Of a DNA stretch of 6,285 nucleotides, positions 5,932 through 6,285 are shown piece by piece. Source of the stretch: JBOGZD01 sp050697155 (GTDB lineage: Bacteria > Actinomycetota > Thermoleophilia > Solirubrobacterales > 70-9). The notes beneath the pieces are model-generated. The model had not been told where the DNA came from. It searched no databases and saw nothing but the letters and a program-made list of their open reading frames with translations. Positions within the stretch are counted from its first letter, which is position 1. Every line of letters begins with the position of its first letter. A program made the translations under genes and the position numbers. The stretch is taken from NCBI GenBank assembly GCA_050697155.1, contig JBOGZD010000142.1, forward strand, positions 1-6,285. Direction: 5' to 3'.

Positions 5932-6176
5932 CGTTTCGCCTCCTCATACTGCTCCCGGTAGCGCTCGCGCAACGGCATCGCGTGGACCACGAGCACCCTC
6001 CCCTCCTCGAGCTCGACCGCCATCACCTCCAAGGGAGAACCGGCCCGGTCGTCGCCGAGGTACACGAGGCGCGGCTCGGCCGCGGCAGGTGCATCGGAGG
6101 GCGGTTGCTGCTCGAAGACGAGGCCGCAGTGCTCGATGACATAGCGAGATCGTTCACGAGTGTCAAGGGCCAACAA
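5919..6176 (-). CDS. BrnT-like toxin, N-terminally truncated by an IS end (probable pseudogene)
   Basis: The protein reads RSRYVIEHCGLVFEQQP, then VYLGDDRAGSPLEVMAVELEEGRVLVVHAMPLRERYREQYEEAK. The strand-rich core followed by a basic C-terminal helix resembles BrnT/RelE-fold ribonuclease toxins that act on mRNA. About 80 native codons remain, ending in TGA at 5919-5921. Such toxins normally begin with a helix carrying an H-x3-RHGI-like segment; it is missing here because the sequence changes to a probable IS21 terminus at 6161. The frame stays open through the IS end to the window edge, but its only usual starts are two TTG codons (6174-6176 and 6171-6173), which are IS-derived. Whether any toxin is made is doubtful. 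It overlaps the antitoxin gene by 13 bases. Homology is judged by eye, so the family call is moderate. Confidence 0.62.
   Translation of the reverse strand: MLALDTRERSRYVIEHCGLVFEQQPPSDAPAAAEPRLVYLGDDRAGSPLEVMAVELEEGRVLVVHAMPLRERYREQYEEAKRWRR
5939..5944 (-). promoter_or_regulatory. Strong Shine-Dalgarno for the antitoxin gene
   Basis: AGGAGG on the minus strand lies seven bases before the ATG at 5931, inside the 3' end of the toxin gene. It would allow strong antitoxin translation independent of the toxin start. Confidence 0.75.
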
Positions 6177-6208
6177 GAATCCCCACTGGTGGCCAGATAA
6201 TTCCCCAC
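6168..6208 (+). repeat. Two imperfect terminal direct repeats of the IS end
   Basis: Copy one (6168-6186) and copy two (6191-6208) share GGCCA at their left, AT-rich middles, and CCCCAC at their right. They probably are transposase (IstA) binding sites. Confidence 0.55.
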
Positions 6209-6224
6209 CCCTCCTGGGGTAGTT

Positions 6225-6273
6225 CGCCCCGGCTTTGGAGCCGAGCCGTAGGCGAGGCGGAGAAGCCGGGGCG
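6225..6273. repeat. Perfect 11-bp inverted repeat inside the IS end
   Basis: CGCCCCGGCTT (6225-6235) is the exact reverse complement of AAGCCGGGGCG (6263-6273), with a 27-base loop. It could fold as a GC-rich hairpin that blocks outside transcription from entering the IS, but it has no T-tract. Confidence 0.6.
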
Positions 6274-6285
6274 GGCGAGCCGCTG

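Larger units (their letters stand above)
6161..6285. mobile_element. Terminus of a probable IS21-family insertion sequence (continues beyond window)
   Basis: The sequence starts TGTCAAGGGCC at 6161, exactly where toxin homology stops. It contains two imperfect direct repeats of the form GGCCA...CCCCAC, at 6168-6186 and 6191-6208, offset by 23 bases. TG-starting ends with several internal repeats are the mark of IS21-family termini. An 11-bp inverted repeat follows. The istA/istB genes and the other end are outside the window, so family and orientation are inferred, and no target duplication can be checked. Confidence 0.55.

Overview
The window is very GC-rich, uses GTG as well as ATG starts, and its genes are tightly packed, often with coupled or near-coupled junctions. 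Together with an AbiEi/DUF559 fusion gene and actinobacterial-looking molybdenum cofactor (Moco) proteins, this points to a soil-type actinomycete. A deep-branching Thermoleophilia/Solirubrobacterales-like lineage is my guess from style only; there is no rRNA or other marker gene here.

Left part (1-2305, + strand): a Moco cluster. It has the 3' half of moeA, then one gene encoding a MoaD-MoaE-MoaC triple fusion, then mogA, which starts inside the fusion gene's stop codon (GTGA overlap). Together they cover cPMP formation (MoaC), its sulfuration to molybdopterin (MoaD/MoaE), adenylation (MogA) and molybdate insertion (MoeA). MoaA and MoeB/MoeZ are not in view. The fusion buries MoaD's functional C-terminal Gly-Gly inside the chain, so it should need proteolytic processing, as with mycobacterial MoaX. 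The 100-base gap before the fusion gene holds a strong imperfect inverted repeat and a possible -10 box.

Middle part (2378-5416, + strand): an AbiEi-type winged-helix protein fused to a DUF559 (Vsr-like PD-(D/E)XK) nuclease domain, with no toxin partner beside it. Nine bases later comes a secreted neutral ceramidase with all expected zinc ligands and the catalytic serine.

Right part (5417-6285): looks like the edge of accessory DNA. On the minus strand lies an isolated tRNA 3' end (T-arm plus acceptor strand, probably tRNA-Pro) with no matching 5' half, as expected of an attachment-site remnant. Beyond it are two short GCTACC repeats, a minus-strand toxin-antitoxin pair (BrnT-like toxin, then ribbon-helix-helix antitoxin), and what looks like an IS21-family terminus that has cut off the toxin's N-terminus. 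The longest stretch without a gene is 5417-5640. The most interesting item is the MoaD-MoaE-MoaC fusion; I see no clearly new multi-gene system.
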